Below, one piece after another: positions 1-8,312 of a stretch of 64,000 bases of DNA. Numbering within the stretch: the stretch's first letter is position 1; each line of letters begins with the position of its first letter. A program made the position numbers and the translations under genes. Origin of the DNA: Pseudarthrobacter siccitolerans. Lineage in GTDB: Bacteria; Actinomycetota; Actinomycetes; Actinomycetales; Micrococcaceae. The notes under the pieces are model-generated. The model was not told the DNA's origin, ran no database searches, and worked only from the letters and a program-made list of their open reading frames with translations. Where the stretch lies: positions 1,984,001 through 2,048,000 of the forward strand of contig NZ_JAUSXB010000001.1 in assembly GCF_030823375.1 (NCBI RefSeq), written 5' to 3'.

Positions 1-1
1 G

Positions 2-241
2 ACGGTCAGCGCCATCTTCCTGCGCTGGCTCCCCCGGCACGGCCTCCCGATCCTTTTGCTGTTCGCCGTGTCGGCTGCCGCTGCGCTGGCCATTTACGTG
101 ACGCAGCGGCGCCGGTACAGGGCCAGCTCCCGCGGCCTTTTGAGGGAAAAGGTCGACGCCGACATCACTGCCGTGCTTTGGACGGCTTTTGCGGGCGTTG
201 CGCTGGGCGGCCTGGGCATCGCGGTGGTCCTCACGGGCTAG
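2..241 (+). CDS. Membrane protein, 3' end only (5'-truncated by window edge)
   Basis: The frame is open from base 2 and ends at TAG 239-241, giving the last 79 residues of a protein that starts upstream of the window. Two hydrophobic stretches (about residues 15-35 and 58-78 of the visible part) flank a basic segment rich in Arg (QRRRYR), as expected for a small integral membrane protein with a positive cytoplasmic loop. I do not recognise the family. An internal TTG at 56 could be mistaken for the start, but the frame continues upstream without a stop. Confidence 0.55.
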   Translation, partial: TVSAIFLRWLPRHGLPILLLFAVSAAAALAIYVTQRRRYRASSRGLLREKVDADITAVLWTAFAGVALGGLGIAVVLTG

Positions 242-258
242 TGCCCGCGGCCAAAACC

Positions 259-657
259 CTAAAACATCGGCAGGACGAAACCTGCGAGCAGCGCCACGGC
301 ACCGATCGCGGTCAGGCAACGTCCCAGCACAGCAGCGGTTCTGCCCGGTTCTTCCGGCACCGCCGTTTGCCACTGCGTAGGCCGCTTGGGGTGGTAGTAG
401 ATGGGGAGGGTATCCCCCACGGCCATGTCCTTGATGTCGTGCGGCGACATCGGCGCGTGGTGCACCTGGTATTTGCGGTCGAACCATCGGAATCCGACCC
501 CGCTGTTGTCCGAATAGACCACGGCTTCGGCTACATCCCAGGGGTGGACAAAGCGGCGCAGGAAGCCTGTATAGAAGAGAAGGCCCAGCCCGACGGGCAG
601 GCACAACCAGGTGAGCATTTCCAGGATTGGACCTGCCATATCAAGCACGGTGGGCAT
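259..657 (-). CDS. Hypothetical membrane protein, DUF3592-like
   Basis: This 132-residue protein has a hydrophobic segment near the N-terminus (about residues 8-30) and another at the C-terminus (about 108-130). Between them is a soluble part with GFRWFDRKYQVHHAPMS and GDTLPIYYHPKRP. The layout of two membrane helices around a small beta domain with a 'G..v.vyYdP..P' motif resembles DUF3592 proteins. The function of that family is unknown. The frame is open further upstream, but that part would overlap the divergent gene at 713, so I took the ATG at 657; no strong ribosome binding site is visible there. Confidence 0.6.
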   Translation of the reverse strand: MPTVLDMAGPILEMLTWLCLPVGLGLLFYTGFLRRFVHPWDVAEAVVYSDNSGVGFRWFDRKYQVHHAPMSPHDIKDMAVGDTLPIYYHPKRPTQWQTAVPEEPGRTAAVLGRCLTAIGAVALLAGFVLPMF

Positions 658-712
658 GAATTTGATGGTACAGGCGTACGCTGAGGGAAACGTTCCTGCG
701 GAAGGGGTAAAC

Positions 713-949
713 ATGAACGACGAAGATCTTTTGGCCCGCATCCAGGCCCTGGTGGAGGAGGAACACACCCTCCGCGAAGGATCCGGAGACGGCCAGGCGC
801 CGGACCAGAACCGGCTCCGGCAGGTTGAAGAACGGCTGGACCAGTGCTGGGACCTGCTCCGCCAGCGCCGGGCCAAAGCGGAGTCCGGAGAAAATCCCAA
901 TGACGCCGAAGCCCGGCCCGTCAATGAAGTCGAGGGCTACAAGCAGTAG
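713..949 (+). CDS. DUF2630 family protein
   Basis: This 78-residue acidic, probably helical protein opens with MNDEDLLARIQALVEEEHTL, a pattern I associate with the actinobacterial DUF2630 family. It continues with a second helix (RLRQVEERLDQCWDLLRQRR). No catalytic motif is present and the family function is not established. The ATG at 713 has a good ribosome binding site (GAAGGGG). An open frame reaching back to 611 overlaps the divergent gene and lacks this signal, so I rejected that longer form. Confidence 0.8.
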   Translation: MNDEDLLARIQALVEEEHTLREGSGDGQAPDQNRLRQVEERLDQCWDLLRQRRAKAESGENPNDAEARPVNEVEGYKQ

Positions 950-1023
950 CCGCTGCCTGTTCCCTACACCTCTGGCGGTATCGTTGCCAGAGCGTGCAGC
1001 AGTGCGAACAGAAGGAGCTACCC

Positions 1024-1818
1024 ATGCGTCTGGCAGTCGCCCAGATCATCAGCAGCGCAGACCTTGAGGCCAACCTGGAGTTGATCCGGGAATATGCCAC
1101 CGAGGCCAAGGCAGCCGGGGCGGCCCTGGTGGTTTTCCCGGAAGCTGCCATGCGCGCCTTTGGCCACTCCTTGAGCGACATCGCGGAACCGCTGAACGGT
1201 CCGTGGGCTGAAAAGGTCCGCGCCCTCGCCAACGAACTGGGCATAGCGATCGTGGTGGGGATGTTCACGCCCGGGAAGGACGGCCGGGTCCGCAACACCC
1301 TGCTGGTCACCGGCCCCGGTGTGGAAACGTCTTACGACAAGGTGCACCTCTTCGACGCTTTCGGGTTCCAGGAGTCCAGGACCGTGGACGCGGGAACGGA
1401 CCCGGTGACCTTTGAAGTCAACGGCACGGTGTTTGGCCTGGCCACCTGTTACGACGTTCGCTTCCCTGCCCTGTTCACGGCCAATGCCCGTGCGGGGGCA
1501 CAGGTGAACATCGTCTGCGCCTCGTGGGGAGCAGGGGAAGGCAAAGCCGAACAGTGGGACCTCCTGGTGCGGGCCCGTGCACTGGACAGCACTTCCTTCG
1601 TGGTGGCCTGCGGCCAAGGTGACCCCGAAACCGTCGGAGCCGGCCCGGCGGGCGCAGCGCCGACCGGCATCGGCCACAGTGCCGTCATCACTCCCCTGGG
1701 TTCAGCGGTAGTTGCGCTGGGCGGGAAGCCCGAACTCGCCGTCGTCGATATTGATCCCTCAGCGGTGGACGAAGTACGCACCAGGCTTCCAGTGCTGGCC
1801 AACGCCCGCCAGTTCTGA
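1024..1818 (+). CDS. Carbon-nitrogen hydrolase (nitrilase superfamily)
   Basis: This 264-residue cytosolic enzyme carries the nitrilase-superfamily triad: Glu40 (VVFPEAAM), Lys106 (YDKVHLFDAFGFQES) and Cys142 (LATCYDVRFP). Such enzymes hydrolyse amide or C-N bonds through a cysteine thioester. The LATCYD.RFP nucleophile motif and the HLFDAF segment are typical of the Nit1/Nit2-like omega-amidase or deaminated-glutathione amidase branch. The substrate cannot be fixed from sequence. ATG 1024 follows AAGGAG at good distance; the upstream in-frame GTG at 994 is less plausible. It seems to be a single gene with a hairpin behind it. Confidence 0.85.
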   Translation: MRLAVAQIISSADLEANLELIREYATEAKAAGAALVVFPEAAMRAFGHSLSDIAEPLNGPWAEKVRALANELGIAIVVGMFTPGKDGRVRNTLLVTGPGVETSYDKVHLFDAFGFQESRTVDAGTDPVTFEVNGTVFGLATCYDVRFPALFTANARAGAQVNIVCASWGAGEGKAEQWDLLVRARALDSTSFVVACGQGDPETVGAGPAGAAPTGIGHSAVITPLGSAVVALGGKPELAVVDIDPSAVDEVRTRLPVLANARQF

Positions 1819-1869
1819 TCCGTCAGGGATATGTCCCGCAAAGCCTCTCCCTGGACGCTGAACGACGAC

Positions 1870-1893
1870 GGCCGTGAACTTCCGTTCACGGCC
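1870..1893. terminator. Hairpin after the nitrilase gene
   Basis: A perfect 10-bp inverted repeat, GGCCGTGAAC / GTTCACGGCC with a TTCC loop, lies 51 bases after the nitrilase stop codon. No U-run follows directly, so this is a probable but not canonical intrinsic terminator. Confidence 0.5.
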
Positions 1894-2015
1894 CGGTAAT
1901 CTGCGGGATTTTACGTACGACGGCGTCATCTCACCGTTGGTTCCTCAGCCCGCCGGGGTACAGCAGGGCTTCCCGCCCCTGATCGCGCAGCTCACTCCCT
2001 CGCGGATGGCGGCTG

Positions 2016-2053
2016 TTTACATACCCGAAACATTGCCGACACGGGGACTTCAC
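2016..2053 (+). promoter_or_regulatory. Putative GlnR box upstream of the ammonium transporter
   Basis: Four pentamers spaced 11 bp apart read TTTAC-N6-GAAAC-N6-GACAC-N6-TTCAC. The actinobacterial GlnR box is usually written gTnAC-N6-GaAAC repeated twice, so the spacing is exact and three of four units fit well. It lies about 140-180 bp before the transporter start. The otherwise gene-free stretch 1819-2191 holds this box and the hairpin at 1870; nothing else was recognised. Binding is inferred. Confidence 0.45.
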
Positions 2054-2191
2054 ACAGAGGCCATTTCTGTAACCTGAGCGCAACTTTGAGGCGCCTTTCC
2101 CGAAACACGGACCGCGAAAGATGGACTGCGGGGGAAATGCGAGGGCCGGATGAGCGCCCCGCTTCGAGGCGCAACGCGAAGGGACCTTCAG

Positions 2192-3544
2192 GTGGAGATT
2201 TCTGCCCAACAAGTCTGGCTGATGATCTCAGCGGCGATGGTACTGTTGATGACCCCCGGGCTTGGCCTCTTCTACGGCGGCATGACCCGTGCCAAGGCAG
2301 CCCTGAACATGATCATGATGAGCTTCATCTCCGCCGGGATCGTCGGCGTCATCTGGGTTCTGTGGGGCTACTCCATGACCACAGGCGACGGCGTGCTCGG
2401 CATCTTCGGCAATCCCTTCGCCAACTTCGGACTGCAGAACCTGATGGGCTCCCCGGACCTGATCAAGGCCGGCTACAGCGCCACGTTTGCGATCATCACC
2501 GTTGCCCTGATCAGCGGCGCCATTGCCGACCGCGCCAAGTTCAGCGCCTGGGCCGTTTTTGTGCCCATCTGGATCACCGTGGTGTACTGCCCGCTCGCCT
2601 ACATGATCTGGGGCGGCGGCCTGATGAGCGGCGGAGCCATCAGCGCTGTTTTTGGCCAGGTCATCGACTTCGCCGGCGGCGCAGTGGTGGAGATCAGTTC
2701 CGGCACGGCGGCCCTTGTCCTTGCCGTGATCGTCGGCCAGCGCCACGGCTTCGCCAAGGACCCCAACCACCGCCCGCACAACATCCCCTTCATCATGCTG
2801 GGCGCTGCCATCCTCTGGTTCGGCTGGTTCGGCTTCAACGGCGGCGCCGCAACCTCCGCGGAACAGGCCGGCCTGATCTGGATCAACACACTGGTGACGC
2901 CCGCTGCCGCCATGCTCAGCTGGCTGGTCGCGGAAAAGATCCGCCATGGGCACCCCACCTCCCTTGGCGCAGCCTCCGGTGTTGTGGCCGGCCTGGTTGC
3001 CATTACCCCTTCCTGCGCCAACATCAGCCCGGTGGCTGCTATCGGCCTGGGCCTGGTGGCTGGAGCGGCCTGCGCCGTCTTCGTGGACCTCAAGTACCGC
3101 TTTGGCCTGGACGACTCCCTGGACGTGGTGGGAGTGCACCTGGGCGCCGGCCTTATTGGCACCCTGGCACTTGGCTTCATCGCCTTCCCGGTGGACGGCC
3201 AGGGCGGTGGGCTCTTCTATGGTGGCGGCGTACAGCAGCTCATTGCCCAGACCGCGGCCGTGGTCATCACACTGCTGCTTTCGGGCATCGGCACCTTGAT
3301 CATTGGCCGCGCCATCAACAAGACCATCGGATTCCGGGTCAGCCGCGAGGCAGAGACCGCGGGTGTGGACCTGTCCGAGCACGCCGAGAGCGCGTACGCC
3401 TTCGGGGAAACCGGCAACGGTTTCCGTCCCCTGAGCCACGCCATTCCCCACGCCGCTGCCGCCTCGCACGCTCCGGCCGAATCCAGTTCTCCGGCCAACG
3501 GAAACACTGCACAGCGGCACGCCAAGGAAGACTCCTTCGCCTGA
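2192..3544 (+). CDS. amt: Ammonium transporter (Amt family)
   Basis: This Amt/Mep/Rh channel of about 450 residues has eleven expected membrane helices, the signature LLMTPGLGLFYGGM near the N-terminus and a cytosolic C-tail rich in Ala, His and Ser. It would move ammonium into the cell for assimilation. The pore position equivalent to the first of the twin histidines is Glu167 (GGAVVEISSG), while the second is kept as His316 (VVGVHLGAG). I chose GTG 2192 because AAGGGA sits 7 bases upstream and the protein then begins with the usual short periplasmic N-terminus. ATG 2150 is an in-frame alternative. No glnK gene follows; the next gene is convergent. Confidence 0.93.
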   Translation: MEISAQQVWLMISAAMVLLMTPGLGLFYGGMTRAKAALNMIMMSFISAGIVGVIWVLWGYSMTTGDGVLGIFGNPFANFGLQNLMGSPDLIKAGYSATFAIITVALISGAIADRAKFSAWAVFVPIWITVVYCPLAYMIWGGGLMSGGAISAVFGQVIDFAGGAVVEISSGTAALVLAVIVGQRHGFAKDPNHRPHNIPFIMLGAAILWFGWFGFNGGAATSAEQAGLIWINTLVTPAAAMLSWLVAEKIRHGHPTSLGAASGVVAGLVAITPSCANISPVAAIGLGLVAGAACAVFVDLKYRFGLDDSLDVVGVHLGAGLIGTLALGFIAFPVDGQGGGLFYGGGVQQLIAQTAAVVITLLLSGIGTLIIGRAINKTIGFRVSREAETAGVDLSEHAESAYAFGETGNGFRPLSHAIPHAAAASHAPAESSSPANGNTAQRHAKEDSFA

Positions 3545-3550
3545 GTCCGG

Positions 3551-4189
3551 CTAGTCCGCCAGGATTTTGTAGAGCGCGCGGCGGGTCTCGTCCAGCTTTT
3601 CAATGGCAGCAGCCCGCTGTTCCTCGGTGACACCGCTCCGGAACTGATGGATAGCGGCCATCAGCTTCCCGATGCTCTGGTGGAAGTCCCGGTCCGGACT
3701 CTCCGGTCCGGTGTTCCAGGCGTTCTCCAACTCCTCGGCGTGCTCGTCCACCCACGCCCTTCCGGCGTCCGTGAGCGAGAACTCTGTCCCGCGGCCTTCG
3801 GTGAGGGGCGTGATGAGTTCCTCATCGACCAACTGCTGCAACGTGGGATAGATGGATCCGGGACTTGGGCGCCAGGCCCCGTTGGTCTTTTCGGCAATTG
3901 CCTTGATCAGCCCGTAACCATTGGAGGGCGCTTCGGCCAGGAGCGAGAGGATGGCAGACCGGACGTCGCCCCTGCTGGCCCTGCGTGGGCCGCGGCCAAA
4001 ACCGGGCCCGAATCCAGGGCCAAAGCCTGGTCCGGGACCGCCGCCAAAACCGGGCCCGAATCCGGGACCGAAGCCGGGTCCGAAGCTGCCGCCCCTGTGC
4101 CCGTGCGGTCCGCGCCTTCCCCTGCCACGTTCAAACCGGCCCCCGCCGTGCTGCTGGCCGGGGAAATTTTCTTCTGAAATGCCTTTCAT
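3551..4189 (-). CDS. PadR family transcriptional regulator with GPGF-repeat N-terminus
   Basis: This protein has 212 residues. Residues from about 73 form a PadR winged helix: RSAILSLLAEAPSNGYGLI, then GSIYPTLQQLVDEELI and a TEFSLTDAGRAW wing. A C-terminal helical dimerisation part follows. The first 70 residues are unusual: a basic stretch followed by repeated GPGF/FGPG units rich in Gly, Pro and Phe, probably disordered. PadR proteins generally repress nearby genes and themselves. A perfect palindrome 45 bases upstream (4235-4264) fits autoregulation and could also affect the divergent penicillin-binding protein gene. The start is supported by AAGGAAG upstream. Confidence 0.85.
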   Translation of the reverse strand: MKGISEENFPGQQHGGGRFERGRGRRGPHGHRGGSFGPGFGPGFGPGFGGGPGPGFGPGFGPGFGRGPRRASRGDVRSAILSLLAEAPSNGYGLIKAIAEKTNGAWRPSPGSIYPTLQQLVDEELITPLTEGRGTEFSLTDAGRAWVDEHAEELENAWNTGPESPDRDFHQSIGKLMAAIHQFRSGVTEEQRAAAIEKLDETRRALYKILAD

Positions 4190-4234
4190 GATGGCATCTT
4201 CCTTTCATTTTCATGATTGTCGCCGGTCCTTCGG

Positions 4235-4264
4235 CGATAGTTAACGATATGTCGTTAACTATCG
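4235..4264. promoter_or_regulatory. Palindromic operator between padR and the PBP gene
   Basis: This is a perfect inverted repeat with 13-bp arms (CGATAGTTAACGA and its complement) around a TATG spacer. It is AT-rich compared with its surroundings and lies in the divergent promoter region. The inner part resembles ACGATAT-type dyads I recall for PadR regulators, so it is the likely binding site of the neighbouring PadR protein. The assignment is inference; the symmetry is directly visible. Confidence 0.6.
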
Positions 4265-4367
4265 GTGAGTCAATAGGAGAATTGATCAAATCATGACCTT
4301 CGATCCTCTGGATCGTCCGTCCGGACCGACGTAGTCTTGTGCCATTCCTCAAAGTCGAGGCTGGAAA

Positions 4368-6545
4368 ATGGCGAAGAAAAAGAAGCGCAGGCGTCGTGCC
4401 GGTTCCGCCGTGGGAAGGATCCTGGGATTCCTCGCGGCGAGTGTTATGTGCGGTGTGCTGGCGGCCAGCCTGGTGGTCCCGGCAGTAGCAGCGGCGGGGT
4501 TCGGAGTCAGCACCTCCATCGGCTTTTTCGACAGCCTGCCGGAGGAACTCACAGTCCAGCCGCCGTCGCAATCCACCAGGATGCTGACCTCGGATGGCCA
4601 GCCCATCGCCACCTTCTATGCGGAGAACCGCGTCAGGATCCCCCTGGACCAGATGTCGCCTTACATCCGGGATGCTGTTGTTGCCATCGAGGACAGCCGG
4701 TTTTACGAACACGCAGGCCTTGATCCGCAAGGGATCCTTCGGGCGGTAGTGGCCAACCTGACCAAGGGCGACCAACAGGGCGCGTCCACCATCACCCAGC
4801 AATACGTCACCAACGTAGTCAACGAGGCGCGGCTGTCCCAGGACCGGCCGGATGAGGTGATTCTCAGCGGCCAAAAGGACATCGGCGACAAACTGCGGGA
4901 GATGAAACTCGCCGTCGCGCTTGAGAAGAAGTACACCAAGGACCAGATCCTTGAGGGCTACCTGAACATCGTCTTCTTCAACAGTGACGCGTACGGCGTG
5001 GAAGCTGCAGCCCGGTACTTCTTCAGTACCTCTGCCAAGGACCTGAACCTTCCGCAGTCTGCCCTCCTGGCCGGGCTTGTGAACAGCCCCACCTTCTACA
5101 ACCCCGCAATCAACCCGGAGAACTCGCTAACCCGCCGCAACCAGGTGCTCGACGAGATGCTCCGTCTGAAGAAGATCAACCAGAAAGAGCATGATGAGGC
5201 CGCTGCCGCGCCTATCGAACTGAAGCTCAGCCCGGAGCGGCAGGGCTGTGCCAACGCCTCCATGGCGCCGTATTTCTGCGACTACATCTCGCATCTCATC
5301 CTGAACAACCCGGCGTTTGGTCCCAACCAGAGCGAACGCGAGCGGAAGCTCTACCGGGGCGGCCTCACCATCATCACCACCCTGGACAGCAGGCTTCAGG
5401 CCGCGGCCCAGGCGCAGGTGGATGGAACGGCGGGGCCCAACCCAGACCGCTGGGGTGCGGCCCTCACAACCATCCAGCCCGGCACGGGCAAGATCCTGGC
5501 GATGGCCCAGAACACAGTCTTCCTGCCGGAGCCGGGGAAGTTCGATACCCAATTGAATTTCAATGTGGATGCGAAGGACCCGCAAGGCAACGACCTGAAC
5601 GGTGCCGGCGGGTTCCAGACCGGGTCCACCATGAAGCCGTTCACGTTCGCTGAGTGGTTGAACGAGGGCAAAACCATCACTGCCCAGGTGGACGCCTCCC
5701 GCCGGGTCTATCCCCTGGGCTTCCCGTGGCGCGACAGCTGCGGAAAGGTCTTGGGCGCCTACAGCACCGCGCAGAACAACCCTCAACTGGGCGCGGCCGA
5801 TGACCTGCAAAACGCAGAAGAAGGCTTCTACCGGCCAATGCCCGTCAACTACGGCGTCTACAACTCCATCAACACAGCCACTTTTGCCTCGGCTGCCCAA
5901 CTGGACTTCTGCGGGATCCAGAAGATGGTGGATGCAGTGGGACTCCACAGCGGCTTGGACGGCTCTCCCATCAACATGCACCAACTCGGAAACCTGCTCG
6001 GCGCCACCGGAGTTGCTCCCCTCCATATGGCTAACGGGTTTGCCACTTTCGCCAACGATGGCCGCTACTGCAACCCCATTGCCCTGCTGGAAATTACCGA
6101 TGCCAACGGCGGCAAGCTGCCGGCGCAGTCGACCGAGTGCCGGGACGCGGTAAAGCCGGATGTGGCACGCGGAGTCAACTCCGTGCTCCAGGATGTGCTG
6201 AAGAAGGGCTCGGGTGTCTGGATCAACCCGAAGGTGCACGACAAGGTTCCTACGGCAGCCAAGACCGGAACATCGAACAACAACGGGTCCACCTGGGTGG
6301 TTGGTTACACCTCGGGACTTGCAACGGCTTCCTTCTTCGGGGACGCCCTGGAGGGCCAGAAGCGGGCAGGGCAGAACGTCACCATCAACGGAACCTTCTA
6401 CCCACGCCTTGACGGCTTCATGATTGCCGGGCCGCAGTGGGCCAACTACATGGTGAACGTGGCTCCGCTCTACCCGGCTGCACCGTTCCCGCCGCCTCCT
6501 CCGGCCATGATGGGCTCGAATCCTTCGCCCACTCCCACCCGGTAA
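4368..6545 (+). CDS. Bifunctional penicillin-binding protein (class A PBP)
   Basis: This protein has 725 residues. A lysine/arginine-rich cytosolic tail (KKKKRRRR) precedes one membrane helix (about 17-44). A GT51 glycosyltransferase domain follows with catalytic Glu108 in EDSRFYEHAG. The transpeptidase domain then carries S420-T-M-K, S500-I-N and K632-T-G, all three active-site motifs intact. The protein polymerises and cross-links peptidoglycan outside the membrane. It ends in a Pro-rich tail (PFPPPPPA). Class A PBPs of this size are normal in actinobacteria. The ATG at 4368 is the first in frame; the ribosome binding site is weak. Confidence 0.93.
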   Translation: MAKKKKRRRRAGSAVGRILGFLAASVMCGVLAASLVVPAVAAAGFGVSTSIGFFDSLPEELTVQPPSQSTRMLTSDGQPIATFYAENRVRIPLDQMSPYIRDAVVAIEDSRFYEHAGLDPQGILRAVVANLTKGDQQGASTITQQYVTNVVNEARLSQDRPDEVILSGQKDIGDKLREMKLAVALEKKYTKDQILEGYLNIVFFNSDAYGVEAAARYFFSTSAKDLNLPQSALLAGLVNSPTFYNPAINPENSLTRRNQVLDEMLRLKKINQKEHDEAAAAPIELKLSPERQGCANASMAPYFCDYISHLILNNPAFGPNQSERERKLYRGGLTIITTLDSRLQAAAQAQVDGTAGPNPDRWGAALTTIQPGTGKILAMAQNTVFLPEPGKFDTQLNFNVDAKDPQGNDLNGAGGFQTGSTMKPFTFAEWLNEGKTITAQVDASRRVYPLGFPWRDSCGKVLGAYSTAQNNPQLGAADDLQNAEEGFYRPMPVNYGVYNSINTATFASAAQLDFCGIQKMVDAVGLHSGLDGSPINMHQLGNLLGATGVAPLHMANGFATFANDGRYCNPIALLEITDANGGKLPAQSTECRDAVKPDVARGVNSVLQDVLKKGSGVWINPKVHDKVPTAAKTGTSNNNGSTWVVGYTSGLATASFFGDALEGQKRAGQNVTINGTFYPRLDGFMIAGPQWANYMVNVAPLYPAAPFPPPPPAMMGSNPSPTPTR

Positions 6546-6678
6546 CCACGCCCGAAGCCAAGGGGAACCAGGCAAGGGGCAGCCAGGCAGGGGGAAATCA
6601 GACAAGGGGAAGCCACAGGTCAGGGGCTATGGGCGGCAACCCGCTTTTCAGGGATGGAGTGGGTGTTCACGGCTCGTT

Positions 6679-6742
6679 CAAGCACCTGAACCGGCGGCTT
6701 CACCTGAACTCAAGCACCTGAACCGGCGGCTTCACCTGAACT
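6679..6742 (+). repeat. Perfect 32-bp tandem duplication
   Basis: Bases 6679-6710 and 6711-6742 are identical 32-bp units beginning CAAGCACCTGAACC. They lie at the 3' end of the HNH relic read on the minus strand. The unit length is not a multiple of three, so the duplication changes the reading frame of that tail and places its final stop codon. Confidence 0.85.
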
Positions 6743-8205
6743 GAGGGCTTTCCCCTGAACGGGTGGCCTCACCCGATCAGAGGGCATCCCTTGAGCAGTG
6801 GGTCTTACTGCCGTTGTGAAGGCGCTACCGGGGAGCGGCGGCACGCTTGCCCTGTACGTGTGGCCGGTGGGTGTTCGTGTTTCGACGGCATGCCGTTGCC
6901 CTGGCCCGGAAACAGTTGTGGCGCCCCACCGGGTGCTTCTTTGGTGTGGTTACAGGCTTCGCAGAGGCCCTGGCCGTTGGTGCTGGTGGTTGGGTGCGTC
7001 GCAGTAGGGGGTGCGGCAGGTGTCATCCCGTACCTGAATAAACCGGCGGAGCCCTGGCGGGAAGAGCCGGGCCTTGGAGTCCATCCCCACCAGCTCGCCA
7101 CTGGCGGGTGCGGTGTAGAGCCGGCGCAGCCAAACTTTGAGTTCTTTGCTTTCCACGGTTCCTGCTGAGGGCGCGGTTCCCGGGCCGCCAAAACGAACGG
7201 CCCCCGTGCCGCTGTCTGCAGAATCATCTGATCCCGGGCCTGCTGGTCCTGGACCAGCCGCCACAAAACCGGTGGATCCTGCGCCAGCCATTTGCCCACC
7301 CAGGATGGCTTCCCTGGCCCATTCGCCTGGAACGATGCCGTAGCCGGTGAGGCGGGCGGGTTCGCTGTCGCCTTGGAAGAGGGTGCGGTCCGTCATGACG
7401 AGCTGGAGGTCGATGCCGGTGTAGCCGCCCGGGGTGCCGGTGATGCACTCCACGAGCTGATCGGCCATGATCGCTCCCTTGGAACGCTCATCACCGGAAG
7501 ATTTCTGGGTGTCAGCGTGGCGCGTGAGGGCTGCGTAGGCGGCCACGCCTTGGGCGACCGGGAGCAGTGCCGTCAGGCGGGTCATCGTGTCAGGTGCCGG
7601 ACGGAGGGTGATAGTCCGCTCACTTACGGCATGAGATGCCCGCTTCACGACCGACTGGGGGTCCCGCCGGTACGCTGCCGTTCGGACGCACGCGACAACG
7701 GCGCGGTCTCCGGCTCCGGTCAAGGTCCCGGTATCGGCTGCGATCTCCTCGTCCACTGCGCACCGGTCCTCGATGGACAGGCAGGCAGTTTCCTTCACCA
7801 CCAAGGTGGCCCGCCACTCGTTCAACTGGCCCGATTCGAGCGCTGCCAGCGCGTGGGGCATCTCGGTGACCAGGGCTTTCCCCAAACCCAGCAGCCTGCC
7901 GCCCCGTGACGGCGACTCCCGCCGGGCGAGAGCGATTTCCGCGCCCACCCCGGCACCAAGCTCATCGGCGGGCACACCGGCTGCGGCCTGCTCCTGACGT
8001 GTTGCGAGGTCGTAGGCCACGGCGATCCGGGCCTGCTTCGCAGATACCGCAGACTTCAGTCCTCCAACTCCCGCATCTGGTCAATCATTCTTTGCCGGTC
8101 AGCAGCCACAGGAATGGAAGCCAGCGATGCAAGGACGTCAGGGACGGAAGGGACAGCACGGTTCCCCACCGGGACCGCCCCTATCGATAACTGATCCGCT
8201 TCCAT
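6710..8205 (-). pseudogene. DUF222/HNH endonuclease relic with several frameshifts
   Basis: The remains of a DUF222-HNH nuclease are spread over more than one frame. The N-terminus starts at ATG 8205 and stops near 8064, where restoring one base rejoins ...RELED with [20 protein letters not shown] in the next frame. The body then runs to about 6995 ([19 protein letters not shown]). Just after that, the segment that should hold the catalytic DH...H..GG core is missing and the frame changes into [20 protein letters not shown] third shift near 6935 leads into the conserved tail TPTGHTYRASVPPLPG. The gene is certainly inactive as a nuclease. An intact family member lies at 60523-62040. Confidence 0.85.
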
Positions 8206-8312
8206 AAACAAAGTCTTCCAGCAGGGTCAGACAAAACCCCGCTACCAACCTGGCTATGTGGATAACGCGGATATCCTTCACGGGCGCCCCGGCAGAGTGG
8301 CAGGATGGCGGG

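Noticed and set aside
2228..3520. Long minus-strand frame of 430 codons opposite amt
   Set aside because: It mirrors the codon bias of the amt gene, has no ribosome binding site or family motif, and the amt product is unmistakable.
5127..6605. Long minus-strand frame opposite the PBP gene
   Set aside because: Antisense shadow of a GC-rich gene; composition is Gly/Val/His/Arg-rich without motifs.
6679..6742. Tandem repeat as CRISPR or attachment site
   Set aside because: Two abutting units without spacers, no integrase or tRNA nearby.
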